From: Gnetum montanum
Lineage: Eukaryota > Streptophyta > Gnetopsida > Gnetales > Gnetaceae
Direction: 5' to 3'
Length of the DNA: 64,000 bases
Assembly (NCBI GenBank): GCA_015680685.1
Contig: MNCI01036474.1
Location: forward strand, 67,392-131,391
Below the pieces are notes generated by a model that saw only the letters and a list, made by a program, of their open reading frames with translations, was not told the DNA's origin and ran no database searches. Each line of letters starts with the position of its first letter. Position 1 is the stretch's first letter. Made by a program: the position numbers and the translations under genes. Of the stretch, positions 22,781 through 35,502 are shown piece by piece.

Positions 22781-24600
22781 ATTTGCCTAAGTGTTAGAAT
22801 GATGGCAACTTTTGCATTTTTTCCTAAGTGCTAAGACTATGCTCTCCACTACACTAGAGCATATTCAACCTAGTAGAGAGCATAGTCAACCCAATGGAGA
22901 GTGTAGTTAGCTCAAAACTACTTTTCAGCAAATTTGGCTAAGTGTTTGAATGAAGACACTTTTTGTAAATTTTTTTAAGTGTTGGGACAATGCTCTCCAT
23001 TGCACTAGGTGTAGTCAGCACAGTATAGAGCATAATTATCTCAAACTACCATTTTTGTAAATTTTTCTAAGTGTCAAAATAATGACACTTGTTGTAGGTA
23101 TTTTTAAGTGCTAGGACTATGCTGCAGAGCATAGTCAACATAGTTAGCATAGGATACAAGCTTTGTGAAATTTTTATAATTGTCAAGACTATGCTTAGGA
23201 GTGTAGTGAAGCATAGATATCTTGGAAGCTCAAATTTGATAAATTTTTCTATTTGTTGAGACACTCTTCCCTAATTGAGAGCATAGTTAGCCAAAATTTT
23301 TGTAAGTGTCCAACTATGCTCTCCCCCAGTCTAGAGCATAGTCAAGTGTAGTCATGAAAAACAACCTCCAAAGGCCTCCACAACATAGCATTCGATATCT
23401 GCCTCAACTCCAACACATCTTTGGGAAGTAGTAGCATCCTTTATGCATCCCTCTTTTTCCCAAAATTGTAACTATGCTCTACCCCACTCCTTGGAGTGGA
23501 TAGTGTAGTCCTAGAGCGTAGTCTCCAAAAGTTGAATTTTTTGCATTCTTCAAATACATTGCCATCTTCCCCATGCAATCAATAGCATAGTCATAGTCTT
23601 GTGGCCTCATAGACTCCATTAGAGCACAACATAGCATAACATAACTTCCCTTAGTAGAGAGCATAGTTGGGGCACAACATAGTCCCAACTACCCCACTAC
23701 CACATGGCACCTAATCTATGTTTTGGACTAATCCTAGCCCTCTAAATACCCCTACACCCCAATGTTTTAAGGGTTGGAAAATTTCAAAAATAGTTGGCAT
23801 ATTTGCATTGTGCATTCTTGGGTGAACAAGACATAAAGGCTTTGGAAAAACAAGTCCCAAAGGCACATCAACATACTATAGAGAGGTAGAGTTACATTTT
23901 GTGGTCCACCATAGCCTCGTTGTAGCCCTGTAGGATACCACTACCCATGGTACACCACTATGGCCAACCCAGTAGGCACAAACACCATGGAAAGAGCTAG
24001 ACTTCATGGCCCAACACCACCAAGACTATGACTACGCTCTCCATTATGCCTGTTGTACATCACATACCTTCTATCCTCTTTTAGAATTGACTATACTCAA
24101 CTCCATTTCAGGTAGTGTTCTATTTCTCTGTCCTATATTTTTCATATTTTCTTTGCGTTTTTTCATTTTTTTAATGCACAGTCACATTGTAACTATGCTC
24201 AAGTGGTAGTCTTTATGGGTTGGCACCCCCATTCATGCTAAAACCCTTGACTATGCTGACCCCATCACATCCCATAACTGAACTCTACACCATTACAAAA
24301 ATTTCTTAAACACTTAGCACTATTTGCATCTACTTTGCATCACATCTCAACTAACCATGCCACCCTTGACTGCATCCACCACCTTAGTTGCAACAAACAA
24401 AGTCCCTATTTGCTTGATAAGATCATTCAGTGCATCCCATCTCCTCTTCCAATAGGCCCTCACATGGAGTTGAGGTTAGGCTATGTGTCCATTGATCCCT
24501 TGGTGATTCTAGCCACTAACATTTTTCATCGTTACATCCACTTGTATTGATACCTTTACCAAGGTTGCTCCAATTTTCAACAAACCAAGGGCCTCAAAAA
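22781..24600 (+). repeat. LTR-like block with ACTATGCTCT / AGAGCATAGTC array
   Basis: From 22840 to 23680 the sequence repeats ACTATGCTCT and its near-complement AGAGCATAGTC many times at irregular spacing. A CCCTCTAAATACCCC word follows at about 23735, placed like a TATA box after a U3 array, as in the young family A LTR. The remainder to about 24.6 kb holds no gene; the frames at 24006-24209 and 24335-24550 show no domain. An LTR in plus orientation is my best reading, but its ends are not defined. Confidence 0.35.
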
Positions 24601-27250
24601 TGACCTTTACATGTAGGACATAGGAATGTCCTTGATCTTCATGGTGGCATCACCCTACTTGTTATTCTAGAAGAGATATGTTTCTCCCATGTATCATTCC
24701 ATGCTAGAAGTGGGAATGGATCACATGGGAGAATTCTAAAGTTAAGCTTTGATTTCTTCTTGGGAAATGTCCAAGAAAGATCCAAAGTTTAGTTCAAGGA
24801 GAACTACTTTTTGAATCTCGATGAACCTAATTTGCCTCAAGAAAGCCTCTATCAAAGTGATCTCAAGGTTTGATCTTGGTTCATGTGTCTCATCCTAGTG
24901 GGACTACTCTATTTCAACTTCTATAATTTGACAAACATATTTCACTTTGGGATCCTCCCAAAGAGGTTCCATTGCATGCCTCAACTACTTTCTCATAGGG
25001 TGGCTTTACTTCCTAGACTCTTCTAGTTCTAGGCCACTTGTCCCTTGGTTGGGATGATCCTACTTCTTGTGGATTCTTAGGTCTAGGTGTAATATGTAAT
25101 CACAACATGACTAATGATTAACATTTGATGTGTAGCTTAGAAAATTTAGTTATCTTGTCTCTTGGATTACTTATACTTAGCTAAGTTGCGATCATGGCAT
25201 GTTAATCATTTTAATATTATTTTTAATCATATGGCTGCTATAGCATGTTGGAAAGGTTTAACACTTATTATTAGTAATTTTAATATTATTTTATTGGTTA
25301 AATCCTATGGAAGTTAGAAAATGTTTAAAAAAAATTTCATGAAAAATCAAAGGTTTTTGGTCTCCACGACATAGACCTCACCTATGGTAGTTGTAGAAAT
25401 GACAAACAAGGTTAAGAAAATAAGAAATGTAAAAGTTATGAGCTTCTTTACCATTTGGATAATGGAAAAAAGTTTCAAAATGTTGCATCCTATTTATAGA
25501 TCTTTATGGCTATGTTGATAAGATCCCATAGATGAGAAGGATGCTTCATTAGGTAGCTTAGGATCATCTTTGGTTACTATTGTTGAATCTCTAGCTATGT
25601 TACAAAGATGATTGTGCCTCTTATGAGCGTCCTTAGATAGTTTTTTATGTTGTATATGGTTGTGTTTAAGCAAATTCTCCAAAATATTAGAGGGCTTCAT
25701 AGGCAACCTTGTGTACTTAGAGCTATCCTTCCATCCAAAGTTTGGTCTTGGTTGATTTGGGACATAGGAAGTTGCAATGAGACTTGGGATGTGTTACATG
25801 ATGGTGATCATTGCCTTTTCCCTTATTTTTGACTCTTTTGTTACTATAGCCATGGTTGTATGTTCTTGTCTAGTTTTATTTCTATTCCTCCTTATGTGTT
25901 TATTTTTATACATCACATAGGCTAGATTTTTGCTTTCCTTAACTTCCTCCTTAATGTTTTTAGTTTTTGAAAAGGCTTGGATAAGTGACCATGGCTCTAA
26001 GTAGTAGAGATTTAACTTAACAAAGTCATTTACTACTCCCTTATAGATGGCCAAGAGGTTAGTTTTAGCAACAAGCCTTGGAATCTAGTTAAGAGTCAAG
26101 TTCCACCTTTAAATGAACCTTTAAGTGACCCCTGCTTCACCTTCATTAGTTGATCTACTATGGCATCTTCCTTCAATTTGTATCTAATGTAGTTGAAAAA
26201 TTGATCTATTAAGCTTTTCAGGGAAGAGATGGAATCCCTAAGCAAGGTTTAATACCAAGCTAAAGCCTTACCCTTGAGGAACAAAGATAAAATCCTTAGT
26301 ATCATATGTGTTGAAGCTTGCAAAAATATGTACTTAGGCTAGAAGGTGACTAGATGTGCATTGGGATCCCCTTCACCATTGTATTTGATGAAGTTTGGAA
26401 TAGGCAAGCCTATGAGTAAGGTTATTTGAGGCACTGTAGGGCTTATAGGATCAGTAAACTTCTAGAACCTTAACTATCTAAGTTGTATTGACCTTGAGAT
26501 TTTGTAGCTCTTCTGTAAAGTCTTCAATCATTCAAAAGGTTTGTTCCAAGCCTTGGGGAATTCCTATAGGCTATGTTGTTTGTGTTGATATTTTTGGAGG
26601 AAGTTGAGTGATTTTAGATTTTACAATTGATGTTGGCATAGAGGGAAGAGGTTGTATGACCATTGTCATAGCTGGATTAATTAAGGAGAAAGAGGTTTGA
26701 GTTGGGACATGTGTTATGAAGGGAGTAAATGGGGTATGAGAGACCTATGTTGCCTAGGTCCCAACAAGGATCCCATTGATATGATAGATGAAGATGGTGA
26801 GGTAGACATCACTAGGGACGGGTGAGAAAAGTAAGGTTGTATGACAAAGGACATCGATGAGAATAGCAAGGTAGGTTGGGAAATAGGCTGGGCTTGGTGC
26901 ACAACCATGATAGGGGTTGGTCCAAACATGGTGGGATAGGCAAGAGGGGACTAAGATACCTACCCTACAAAGGATAGTAGGGGTAAAAAGCTAGAGGTGG
27001 TTTCTTGGGGAGATAACCATTGGGAAAGGTTTCCAATAAATATTTCTAGCTCCTACTATGCCTAAAAATCATCTTGTTCATATTGGTGATCTTCCAAGCT
27101 AATTTCCTCACTAAAATCATCAACAGAGCATGTGGGCATAGAAATTAGTAAGGGAAATTTTTTCATATGATGATGGGATGTACTCTTTTCCATCCTGGTG
27201 TATTATTCTAAATTGAGAGCATTTGATTTGGACAATGGTATGAGAAAACC
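24600..27250 (-). pseudogene. Gypsy gag remnant (family B element)
   Basis: The minus strand downstream of the primer site at 27442-27457 encodes a decayed Gag. A Pro/Ser/Met-rich N-terminal part (26929-26714 and around) parallels 47769-48161 of the sister element. The retrotransposon gag core follows near 26430-26050 with FIKFNGEGDPNAHLVTF and, later, YKGVVNDFVKLNLYYLEPWSL. The spacer after it runs to about 24.6 kb, where the element is broken by the block at 22.8-24.6 kb. It seems to resume at 19.2 kb. Stops and frameshifts throughout; no reverse transcriptase or integrase anywhere in the element. Confidence 0.6.
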
Positions 27251-27441
27251 AACTTACATCTTCGTGAAAAGAAAGTTACAAGACTCCTCATTAATGACTG
27301 CAAAATTTGAGTTATTACCCCTCTATCAAAGTGATTATCTTTACTTTATGACCATAGTGTCTTTTGAGTCATAGATGTGAACTACATCTTGGGTACATGC
27401 CATGTGTGCAAACTCTAGTGGTAGCATGGTTGATTTACAAA

Positions 27442-27457
27442 AATGCATGATCTGGTA
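27442..27457 (-). promoter_or_regulatory. Primer binding site, tRNA-Met type, minus strand
   Basis: The minus strand reads TTGGTACCAGATCATG directly after the family B LTR, against the usual TTGGTATCAGAGCATG complementary to initiator tRNA-Met. It orients the gag at 24600-27250 and sets the LTR boundary near 27458. Confidence 0.65.
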
Positions 27458-28540
27458 CCAACAAAACCAAGCTAGGCTAGAAAAAGCTAAGTTGGGCTTT
27501 ATAAGACTAAGCTAGGCTTTGAAAAATCCAATAGTTAAATATGGAAAATATTGTTATTTGTAATATGTTAGATTTTGGAAAGATACGCTAGTATTTTTCC
27601 AAAAAAATATGTTCATGATAAAAATAGTAAGTCTTTTGTTTTCTTTTTAAAAGTTTTTGGAGTATTTTCCATTTATGGAAACTATGCTGGGTTTTGTTGT
27701 ACAACCAAGAAAAAAATGTTATTTTTTTAAATATATATTGGGTATCTTAAAAAGCAATGCTAGGGTTTGTGGGGATGAGAAAATGTAATTAGTTTAGCAA
27801 AACTATGTTGGGAAGTTTGGTAAAAGGGGAAAGCTAGGGATGTTTGATTTAATTTTTAATTAATTAAACCAAAATTCTAGCAAGTGGAAATACCCAAAGG
27901 TGTAACTAGCTATGTTTAGAAAAAGAATTGAAATTTCAACTGCAAGTCTAATGCAGGTCGCAATGGGAATGGTATATACTATAGTTAGGAAATGGTATGA
28001 TAGTTTTTAGGCTGGTGACACCAACTATGCTTGCTTTACTAGTAGGATCTATGCTAGAGGGTGTGCAGTAGATCATTGTATTACCCATCTAATGGTTTTT
28101 CTTGGTGAAACCAATTTGAGAATATTTTCCTGTAAATGAGGTGTACTAGTTTTGAAGAATTAAATGTAAACTTTTGGATTTAGCAACAAATACACTAGAG
28201 TCCTAAAAGAGTCTATGTTTACTTTCTACAAAATTCCATAGCAAATAGATTTTGGTGGTTGTATGAACCTACACTAGCCCTTAGACCATAAATGTATGTT
28301 CCAAAAATTAAAAGTTTTAGGTTTTAATGTAGACTATATTGGCTTAAAATAATCTAGCAACAACTATGAAAATAATGTAGAAATCAAAATCACCCAGAAT
28401 AACTACGATGGGTATCAATTATAGGGAATTGAACACCAACATTAGGTTTGATGGTAGATATTTATAGTTTTCAGACTTTAAAATGTGTAAGACTTAGCTT
28501 TTAAAAATGTTTCAGCTAAGAATTCAAGTGAAGGTTATCC
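27458..28540 (-). mobile_element. Family B 5' LTR, minus orientation
   Basis: The reverse complement pairs along most of its length with 46685-47670. Shared pieces are the TTAATTAATTAAACC-AAATTCTAG block (27860 here, 47330 complement), CCAACTATG-T-GCTTT-CTAGTAGG (28022 / 47165) and the CTAGAGGGTGTGCA-like block. A tRNA-Met-type primer site borders it at 27457. The right end abuts the family C LTR at 28550, so the last bases are uncertain. Confidence 0.6.
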
Positions 28541-28549
28541 TTTTAGCAC

Positions 28550-29362
28550 TAATGGGGCATGATATCACATCCCACACGATATTGTGTCATTCCCTGCGAT
28601 ATCACATATGCGATATCGTAGTGTGCTGCCAAGTTTATAAATAAGGGACAACTCCCCCTTATTTCCCATTCTAGGCCTAGACCATAGTGAAACTCTAGCA
28701 GTTTTTCCCCTCTAGAGATAGATTAATTTCCCTGTGCCCATAGTAGGAACTCCAGAGTGAACAAATCTTTATTCGAGTAGACATTGTACCTAAACACAAG
28801 TTTGTGTATGGCAATAAAGACGAGCTTCTTGGATAAACCTTGCAGTGCATGGAATAGGTTAATTAGGATTTTATTTACTATTATTTATTATTTGTCATTT
28901 AAATGCTTTATTAGTTCATTAAATCTCTCTCAACCCTTCTCTCCTCTTTAAGTGCCTCAGTACAACCACTTCAAGCACGTGTGTTACGCTTGGTGATCCC
29001 AGCAACGATTAGCGTTTGGTAACCAAGGTTGCATCAATTTAGGGTGTGAACGGTAAGTGGGAATGGATGCTAATGCTAGGCTAATTAATGCTTAGTTAGT
29101 TAGTTAGAGTTAGTCAATTATTCTCTTCACCCTTTACCTTGTTAGCATAGGAGATAAAATCAAAAAGACATAAAAATCATATACCTTAGACTTACTTAAT
29201 CATACACTGTGACAACTACATGTAAGTCTGGGAAGACAACGAATGATTAACCCTAAGTGTTCCATGAGGCATGTAGGAAATTACTCTATGGAATTTGACT
29301 GGATCACGCATGTAACGCTTGTATTCGTATGGTTGAGTGTAGGGGTATCTCGCCACTCATCA
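28550..29362 (+). mobile_element. Family C gypsy 5' LTR
   Basis: The LTR of about 813 bp runs from TAATGGGGCATGATATC to ACTCATCA, immediately before the primer site. U3 (28560-28625) is packed with GATATC-centred palindromes. A TATA box TATAAATA is at 28636-28643 and a polyadenylation signal AATAAA at 28813-28818. The first 200 bp recur at 34800-35010 as the truncated 3' LTR. Diverged minus-oriented copies are at 3673-4630 and 19296-20180. Confidence 0.8.
28636..28643 (+). promoter_or_regulatory. LTR TATA box
   Basis: TATAAATA sits about 20 bp downstream of the GATATC palindrome cluster, in the position expected for LTR-driven transcription. The same word is conserved in the 3' LTR near 34916-34923 (CTATAAATAAG). 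Confidence 0.65.
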
Positions 29363-29363
29363 T

Positions 29364-29381
29364 TGGCACTGTTTCCAGGGA
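29364..29381 (+). promoter_or_regulatory. Primer binding site, tRNA-Asp-like
   Basis: TGGCACTGTTTCCAGGGA follows the LTR by one base. It differs from the plant gypsy site TGGCGCCGTTGCCGGGGA (complementary to the 3' end of tRNA-Asp) at four positions, three of them explicable as loss of CpG. Confidence 0.65.
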
Positions 29382-29679
29382 CTAAGTGTTTGTGCACTAA
29401 GTAGAACATAGGAAATCACTCACATCATTGGGATATTAAACGAACCTTAGGGTTAATTAAAAGAAAATTTATATAATGGTCAAATAGCACACTGATAAGA
29501 CACAATTTCTTCTTCTTCTTCTCACAAGAGCATTACACCACCTAGGGATAATACAAGAAACAGTCGGCAATCAAGAACACATAACCGAAATCCGCCAATT
29601 CCTCAACAATACCGAGTGGTATATACTCATGCCAATGAGTACATACCAAACTTTAACTTTATCCTCCATCAAGATGAAC

Positions 29680-31951
29680 ATCTATGATGGAGAGACTTGC
29701 AAGGTAACATAGTGTTACCCCTAGATCGGGCAGTCCCTAACATGCTCCTCCATGCATTGGCATAGATTGGCATGGCATAGCTTTATGTTGAATACATTAT
29801 AGGTGATTTTGATACAAGGGATTATCATCCCATAGCTACACAACATATCAAGGACTCAAGTAAGGAGAGCCATCATACACTTTTGAAGGGCAAAGGGCTC
29901 CTGCACGTCCTAAGTGAGATCGGAGATGATGAACCCATTATAATGGCTTCTCTATCAAATGATGTTCCCCCTCCTAATGATGGTGAGGAGGTGGGGTATC
30001 AAAACCTATGATCCATGATACAAAACCCTCGTTCTGATCCCTGTGAATGCCAACTATTCATTGAGAGAGCAACAACACATGACAAGGATGGGCACTTTGA
30101 TCGTCATCACGATTGGGGCCATAGCAGTAGAAGAGAAGGTAAGAAGCATCGTTATGGCAATGGTTCTCCTTCTTCTTCCTCTTCATCACATCACTCACCC
30201 TCTCCTTCCACATCTGGGTGCAACCACCAAGAGCATAATGATGAGGATAGAGGTAGGTAAAAAGAGAAGAGGACAAAGGCATGAACAAAGGGAAAGTAGG
30301 GAACAATGTAGACATCATAGAAGTCATGAAAGAGATGATCATGATGAGCCCCTACTTGCGACCCGAAGTATGCTCGATATAGGTAGTAAGAATACCAACA
30401 AGGCATCAAAGAGATAGTCAGATCAAATGATTAGATATGAATAATATTCCATGCTTCGAAGGGGGATACAATGATGATCCGCAACATCATTTACAGGCAT
30501 TCCACAATGCCTACAACTTGCAAAACATAGAGAACGAGTGGTAGAAACTAAAGTTGTTTCCCAAGACACTCATCAAGGAAGCAGAGAGTTGGTACTAGTC
30601 CTTAGAGCTGGAAACCATTAGGAGGTGGAGTACAATGTTAGAACTCTTCAACGATAAGTATCAAACATACTCCAAAGTGTCTAATTTGTGTAAGAAGATC
30701 CAAGGATGGAATCAAGGTAATCATGAACCCTTGGATGCTATCATGGGCCGATACTATGCATTGTTATATCATTGTCCAAGCCATGGTTATGCACAATGGG
30801 ACCAACTTCACCACATCATAGATGGGCTAAGATATGAGACTAGGAGAACCCTTGGGACTTATGTCCAAGGGAGACTATCAAAACTTAGAGCACATAAAAT
30901 TCATTAATTATTGGAGCAAGTAGCCAAAGAAGAAGGGGAGCTACAAAAAAGAGAGAGTGCGGAAGAATACAACCACGATCCTTCCCTTCGAAAGAAGGGA
31001 GTGAAATTTTGTGATGAGGAGGATGAGTCACCACTTGAAGAGTTGGTGAATAGAAAAACCTTGCCACTCCAGAAGTTAATAATAGAAGTATTGAATAAGG
31101 TGGATCAATTGTGGGATTCCTTAGACTCTAGGCTTGAAACTGTCTTGAAAATCGTAGAGGGGTCTAAGGTGGAACGAGCTAGTGACTTTGATAAGACAAA
31201 GCGGAGTGATGCAGGCCATGCATGTAACAATGGTAAGGGGAAAATAACTATCTCTGATGAGGTTATGGACTCAGACACAGAAAATGATGGTGGATGTGAG
31301 ATTTACCAATATGACCATCCTAATGGATGTTGTCCAATCATCTCACATCTACAAGAGTTTGGGGTGTATGCACTTAACCTAAAACTTAACCAACGATAGA
31401 CACCACGAAGGCTACCTTATCCCCAAGGTAACCTAAGGAAATTCCACCAATGGTTAACGTACTATCCAAGTGGAACTCCACCACAACCCATCAGGAAACA
31501 TTAGTAGTGGCAACACCCACAGTCATGGGGGATGCCACCACCAAGACAACGGTACCCTTACCAGCAACCTGATCCTTATGGCTATTATGTGTAGTAGCTA
31601 GTTTCTCCAAGTGACTCTATGCATCACAAAACTCCCCAATGTCACTACCAAGTTTGAGAGTACTTTAGAAGGACTCCTTCTCCTCCAGGAGGCACCCCAC
31701 ATACCTACCATCCTCCAACTCCATCCGTACCTCTTCCACCTATAGTTCCTATACCTCCTGCTCCAACAATGCAAGGGGAACTCCCCACTCAACTGCAGCA
31801 ACGTAATGCTACGAGAGATATGAACATTCAACCCACTGCTAGTTCTAATAACCGTAAAAAGAGAAGACCTTTCTTCAGAACTAAAATCCTAGACATGCTC
31901 TCACAACAACAAGTAGTTGAGTCTATGTACACTCCTCCACCATCCAAGACT
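29680..31951 (+). pseudogene. Gag of family C gypsy element
   Basis: Gag packages element RNA. The N-terminal part (29.9-30.42 kb) is basic and Ser/His-rich and crosses two frames. The retrotransposon gag core starts at an ATG at 30437 (MNNIPCFEGGYNDDPQHHL) and continues in one frame past 30635 (LELFNDKYQTY) and GRYYALLYHCPSHG near 30747. Stops at about 30542, 30597 and 30906 replace likely Gln or Trp codons. The frame then passes a Lys/Glu-rich stretch (30911-31399), where stops appear near 31400 and 31500, and a Pro/Gln-rich tail to 31951. No zinc knuckle was recognised. The protease follows in the same frame. The chain lacks any reverse transcriptase downstream. Confidence 0.75.
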
Positions 31952-32059
31952 TGAGAGCTCCCTTCCGTCTAACAATAGAGCTTCATGCATACAATTATGT
32001 TAACACATACCGTAACTGATTGGATCAAGGTAGGCTACCTTCCTAGGAAACTTTCTAAT

Positions 32060-32416
32060 CCTAGAAGCCTCTTAATCTATTTAGAAATCTCTGAGAATGA
32101 ACCACATAAGGCTCTTCTTGACTCAGGTTCAGGAGTCAACCTAATCTCATGAGAAATGTATCAAGCCTGGAACATACCCCAACTTAAGAAGAGCAACATT
32201 CAACTAGAGCTAGCTGACCAATCCATCACCATTCCCTTGGGATTGGTGGAGGACATAGTTACTACTGTGTGTGGTTGGTCATACCTAGCTGACTTCCTGG
32301 TGATAGAAGTCAACAGTGACAACGAGGGCTTCCCAATTATAATGGAAATGCCATGGCTAAGTACAATAGATGCGTATGTAGGGATTCACGATCTTTCCTT
32401 GGAGATACTAAGGTAA
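32060..32416 (+). pseudogene. Gypsy aspartic protease of family C element
   Basis: The retropepsin that would cleave the Gag(-Pol) precursor. It is in the same frame as the gag. The active-site segment ALLDSGSGVNLIS is at 32113-32151 (D-S-G in place), followed at once by TGA, then MYQAWNIPQLKKSNIQLELA. The flap-to-C-terminal region GFPIIMEMPWLSTIDAYVGI near 32326-32385 corresponds to the usual PIILGRPFLATA. The frame ends at 32416. The active-site triad is kept, but the stop next to it and the decayed surroundings make it a pseudogene. Confidence 0.75.
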
Positions 32417-32826
32417 ACATTTATGGAAAGATCAAGAAGAAGAAAGTTTCATGAATCACATACAGTGACTCAGAGGGTGATGACATGGAGGAATGATCAG
32501 CACCTCTTTCATGTAACCGATGTGCCCCAGAAACACAAATTCAAAGGTTCCCATATGTAGCAACCACACAACAAGAGAACACCCAATGGTTGACAGCTAA
32601 TCAAGAAAGCATCCCATCAACATGCATGGAACGAACTAGGGAGACAACCCACACTAACAATGAAGGCATAGACACATTGGAGTATGAGCGTCACCAACTT
32701 CCACCCCTTAATCTAATAACATCAATTGGGAGAAGTTGGACACTTCTAAAAAATTCAAATAGACGTTCATTATTTCGGATCTCTCCATTTCCATTTAGTC
32801 ATGGGGGAGATGGTCACCTATGCTAG
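32417..32826 (+). pseudogene. Post-protease spacer remnant
   Basis: After a frame change, a coding-like run (SDSEGDDMEE near 32468, then a long acidic and polar stretch to the stop at 32824) continues from the protease. In complete gypsy elements this leads into reverse transcriptase, but here it ends and noncoding sequence begins. No known domain recognised. Confidence 0.4.
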
Positions 32827-34799
32827 ACATTAGGGGCCCTTAGTTATTTTTAGTTTTTGTTTTACATGTTTTTGATTCACAGTTTTTGTTTTCTAGTTTT
32901 TGTTTTACAAATTTATTTTACATGTTTTTGTTTTACAAATTTTTGTTTTGCACATTTTTGTTTTTCATATTTTTGTTTTACAAATTTCTTTAAATTTTCT
33001 TATTTTTTTTAAAACATCGTTCATACTTTTTCATTTTTGTGTGTGTGTGTGCATTTTATCCATCCTATAAGTTTGTCACCCAATAAGTGTTCTTCATGAT
33101 GGTATGAACTTTTTTCATATTGATTGCTAATGTTTGGTTTTTACCTTTAAGTTATGATGTTGATACTAAGGTATGTTTCTTTTGATATGGCAGGCAATGA
33201 GTCCACTTCATACATTCATCCAAAAAAGTCTATGGTCTCTCTTGGCTTGGAAATGTAGAGTCCCTTTCCAATAAGAACATTAATGAACCAGTGACTAGGT
33301 ATTTCTCAAACTAAGGAAGGACTCAAGGATTGAAAAGGGTGTGACTTCAAGGGAACTTGATGCTTTTGTGTTGGCCATTCTCTTGGATGCTTGGATGTTT
33401 TCACCTTCAGTTTTCTTACCGTTCTAATGTTACCCAATTATCAGGAAGTCGAGTCAATAAAAATAATAAGTCTTTGCATGGTGTGGTTCTCACACATAAA
33501 AACATAAAGAAAAAAAATAAAATAAAAAAATAGAAGAAGAAAAAAAATGTGAAAGTGAGAATTCAAAGGACACCCCTTAGAAAAAATAATCCCTTGGGCT
33601 ACAAGCACTAGTTATGGAACTAAAATAAAAATGTTCCCTCTAACTAAGGCCCTTCTCACTTCCCATTCTCTCATTCATTTTGTTGGAATGGTGGTGGCTC
33701 CTAGGGAAAGAATTCTTGCTATTCAAGAGGCTAGATGGACCGAATGCATTAATGTAAAGTCACTGGATGTGGTTGGTTTGAGGCCAGAGTTGGAATGAGA
33801 TTTTCCAAGTCACATTAATCATGAAATCAACAAGGAGTTGTACACCACCTTGTCCTTGGGATTTCATTCCATTCTCTTCTCTCCATCCTTCTCTCCATTA
33901 TTCCCCTCATTGCCAGTTGTATCATTAGTGTATATTTTGGTTGACACATTATTTTCCTTTTGGTAAATTCTTATGGTTAAGACTTTAACTATTGTTCCAA
34001 AGGACATTCCTAGAGCCTACTAACTCTTTGAATGTGGGTTTGTTAGGGCATTAAGGGCACGAGCCTACTTTGGGGAGGACCCGCTAACATTCCTATTGGG
34101 TGCATCCATTAAATTCTTTGCCTTAACATTTTTGCCATCCATTTTATTTTATTCATTTCCATCTTGACGTCCATTTCACTAATGTAATAGTTGTCTCTTT
34201 TTCTCCATCTTTCTTGTCCTTTTTCCTTTTCCCTGGAGGTTCGCGGTTATTCATGGGGGTATGTGGCCCAATTTTTTTGATTTTCTCCTAACCCCTACAC
34301 CTTCAGTAGTCACCATTAACATATCTCTAGATCCACAATCAACCATACCACAACCCATCCAATGGACCTTTTACTGAGTCAAGGTATCAATTACATGAAA
34401 TTCATTTACCCTTGCTAATATAAGACTGTGTTGTGTGTGCGCAAATGGCAATCATGCAACAATGGATTGGATCTGGAGGGAACACTTGGAATGGATCGGT
34501 GCTAAAGCAACTTTGCAAGGAATGAGATCGATGATGTGCTTACAGATGGACAACGAAAGACGCAATTTTGAAATTGGCAATAGCAAACTTTCTCTTTCTA
34601 TTTCTCAGCTGCAAAATGAGGCTTGATGTCAATGTAATAAGGTGTTCACTCTTGTTGTCATGAACACCAGTTTTATTGTCTTGTAATGATGATCCGTTCA
34701 CACGTCATCCCATTAGTTCCATTTAAGTCAATAATCCCATACCTTCCTAATATTATTGTAAGGAACTCGAGGATGAGTTTTCATTTATTCATGGGGATA
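32827..34799 (+). mobile_element. Long 3' untranslated region of family C element
   Basis: There is no reverse transcriptase, RNase H or integrase motif in any frame. At 32848-33000 there is a T-rich tandem repeat of TTTTTGTTTTACAAAT-like units of about 16-20 bp, and at 33041-33052 a short GT run. The frame at 34435-34626 has 63 residues and no recognisable domain. A purine-containing CATGGGGATA precedes the 3' LTR and may be the remains of the polypurine tract. Confidence 0.6.
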
Positions 34800-35010
34800 T
34801 GATGGGATGCGATATCGGATGGCCCATGATATCACATCCCATGCAATATCACATACGCGATATCATGTCGTCCCCTACGATATCATGTACACAATATCGT
34901 GGTGCATCACCAAGTCTATAAATAAGAGGCAACTCCCCCTTGTTTCCCATTTTAGGCCTAGACCGTAGTGAAACTCTGGAAGTTTTTCCTCTCCAAAGAT
35001 AGATTATTTA
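34800..35010 (+). mobile_element. Truncated family C 3' LTR
   Basis: Matches the first 200 bp of the 5' LTR: CATGATATCACATCCCA, the GATATC cluster, TATAAATAAG, AACTCCCCCTT, TTTTAGGCCTAGACC, AGTGAAACTCT. Similarity stops near 35010, where a short rearranged repeat of the CCCCCTTGTTTCCC segment follows. Confidence 0.75.
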
Positions 35011-35502
35011 AGGTATACAAGTGATTTCTGCATATTTAAGGCGGTTCCCCCTTGTTTCCCATTTTAAAAAATATTTTAAAAAATGAACTATTGATTTCTA
35101 TTTAAAAATATAAAAATATTACAACTATAGAGTTTCAAGGTGTACAAGTGTGTGCATAGATGCACCAAGAGTTGCCAAAATGATACCTAAAGTCTAGTGA
35201 AACTAGCAATTTGTGTTTTGCAGTTGGTTGCACGATCTAGGTGCTTTCAAGTTCTAACTTCCAAAAACTCCTCATTGGTTCTTCGATGTGGATCTACTAC
35301 ATTGGTTGTCAAAAATGTTGGGTAAATGCTTGAATTTTTGCTTCTAGACAATGCACAAAGAGTTTTTAATGCTTAACTAATTGCCAATTTCTCAAAAAGT
35401 CCTTTCAAGACATTAGAATTTTGTTTAACTAGGCTACTAGTGTTTACTTTGTTGCTAGGAGTTTTCTTTCATGATTTTTGATAGAGTGAAATCATGTGAA
35501 GG

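Noticed and set aside
34435-34626. 63-codon plus-strand frame
   Set aside because: Isolated in the long 3' untranslated region of the family C element with no recognisable domain.
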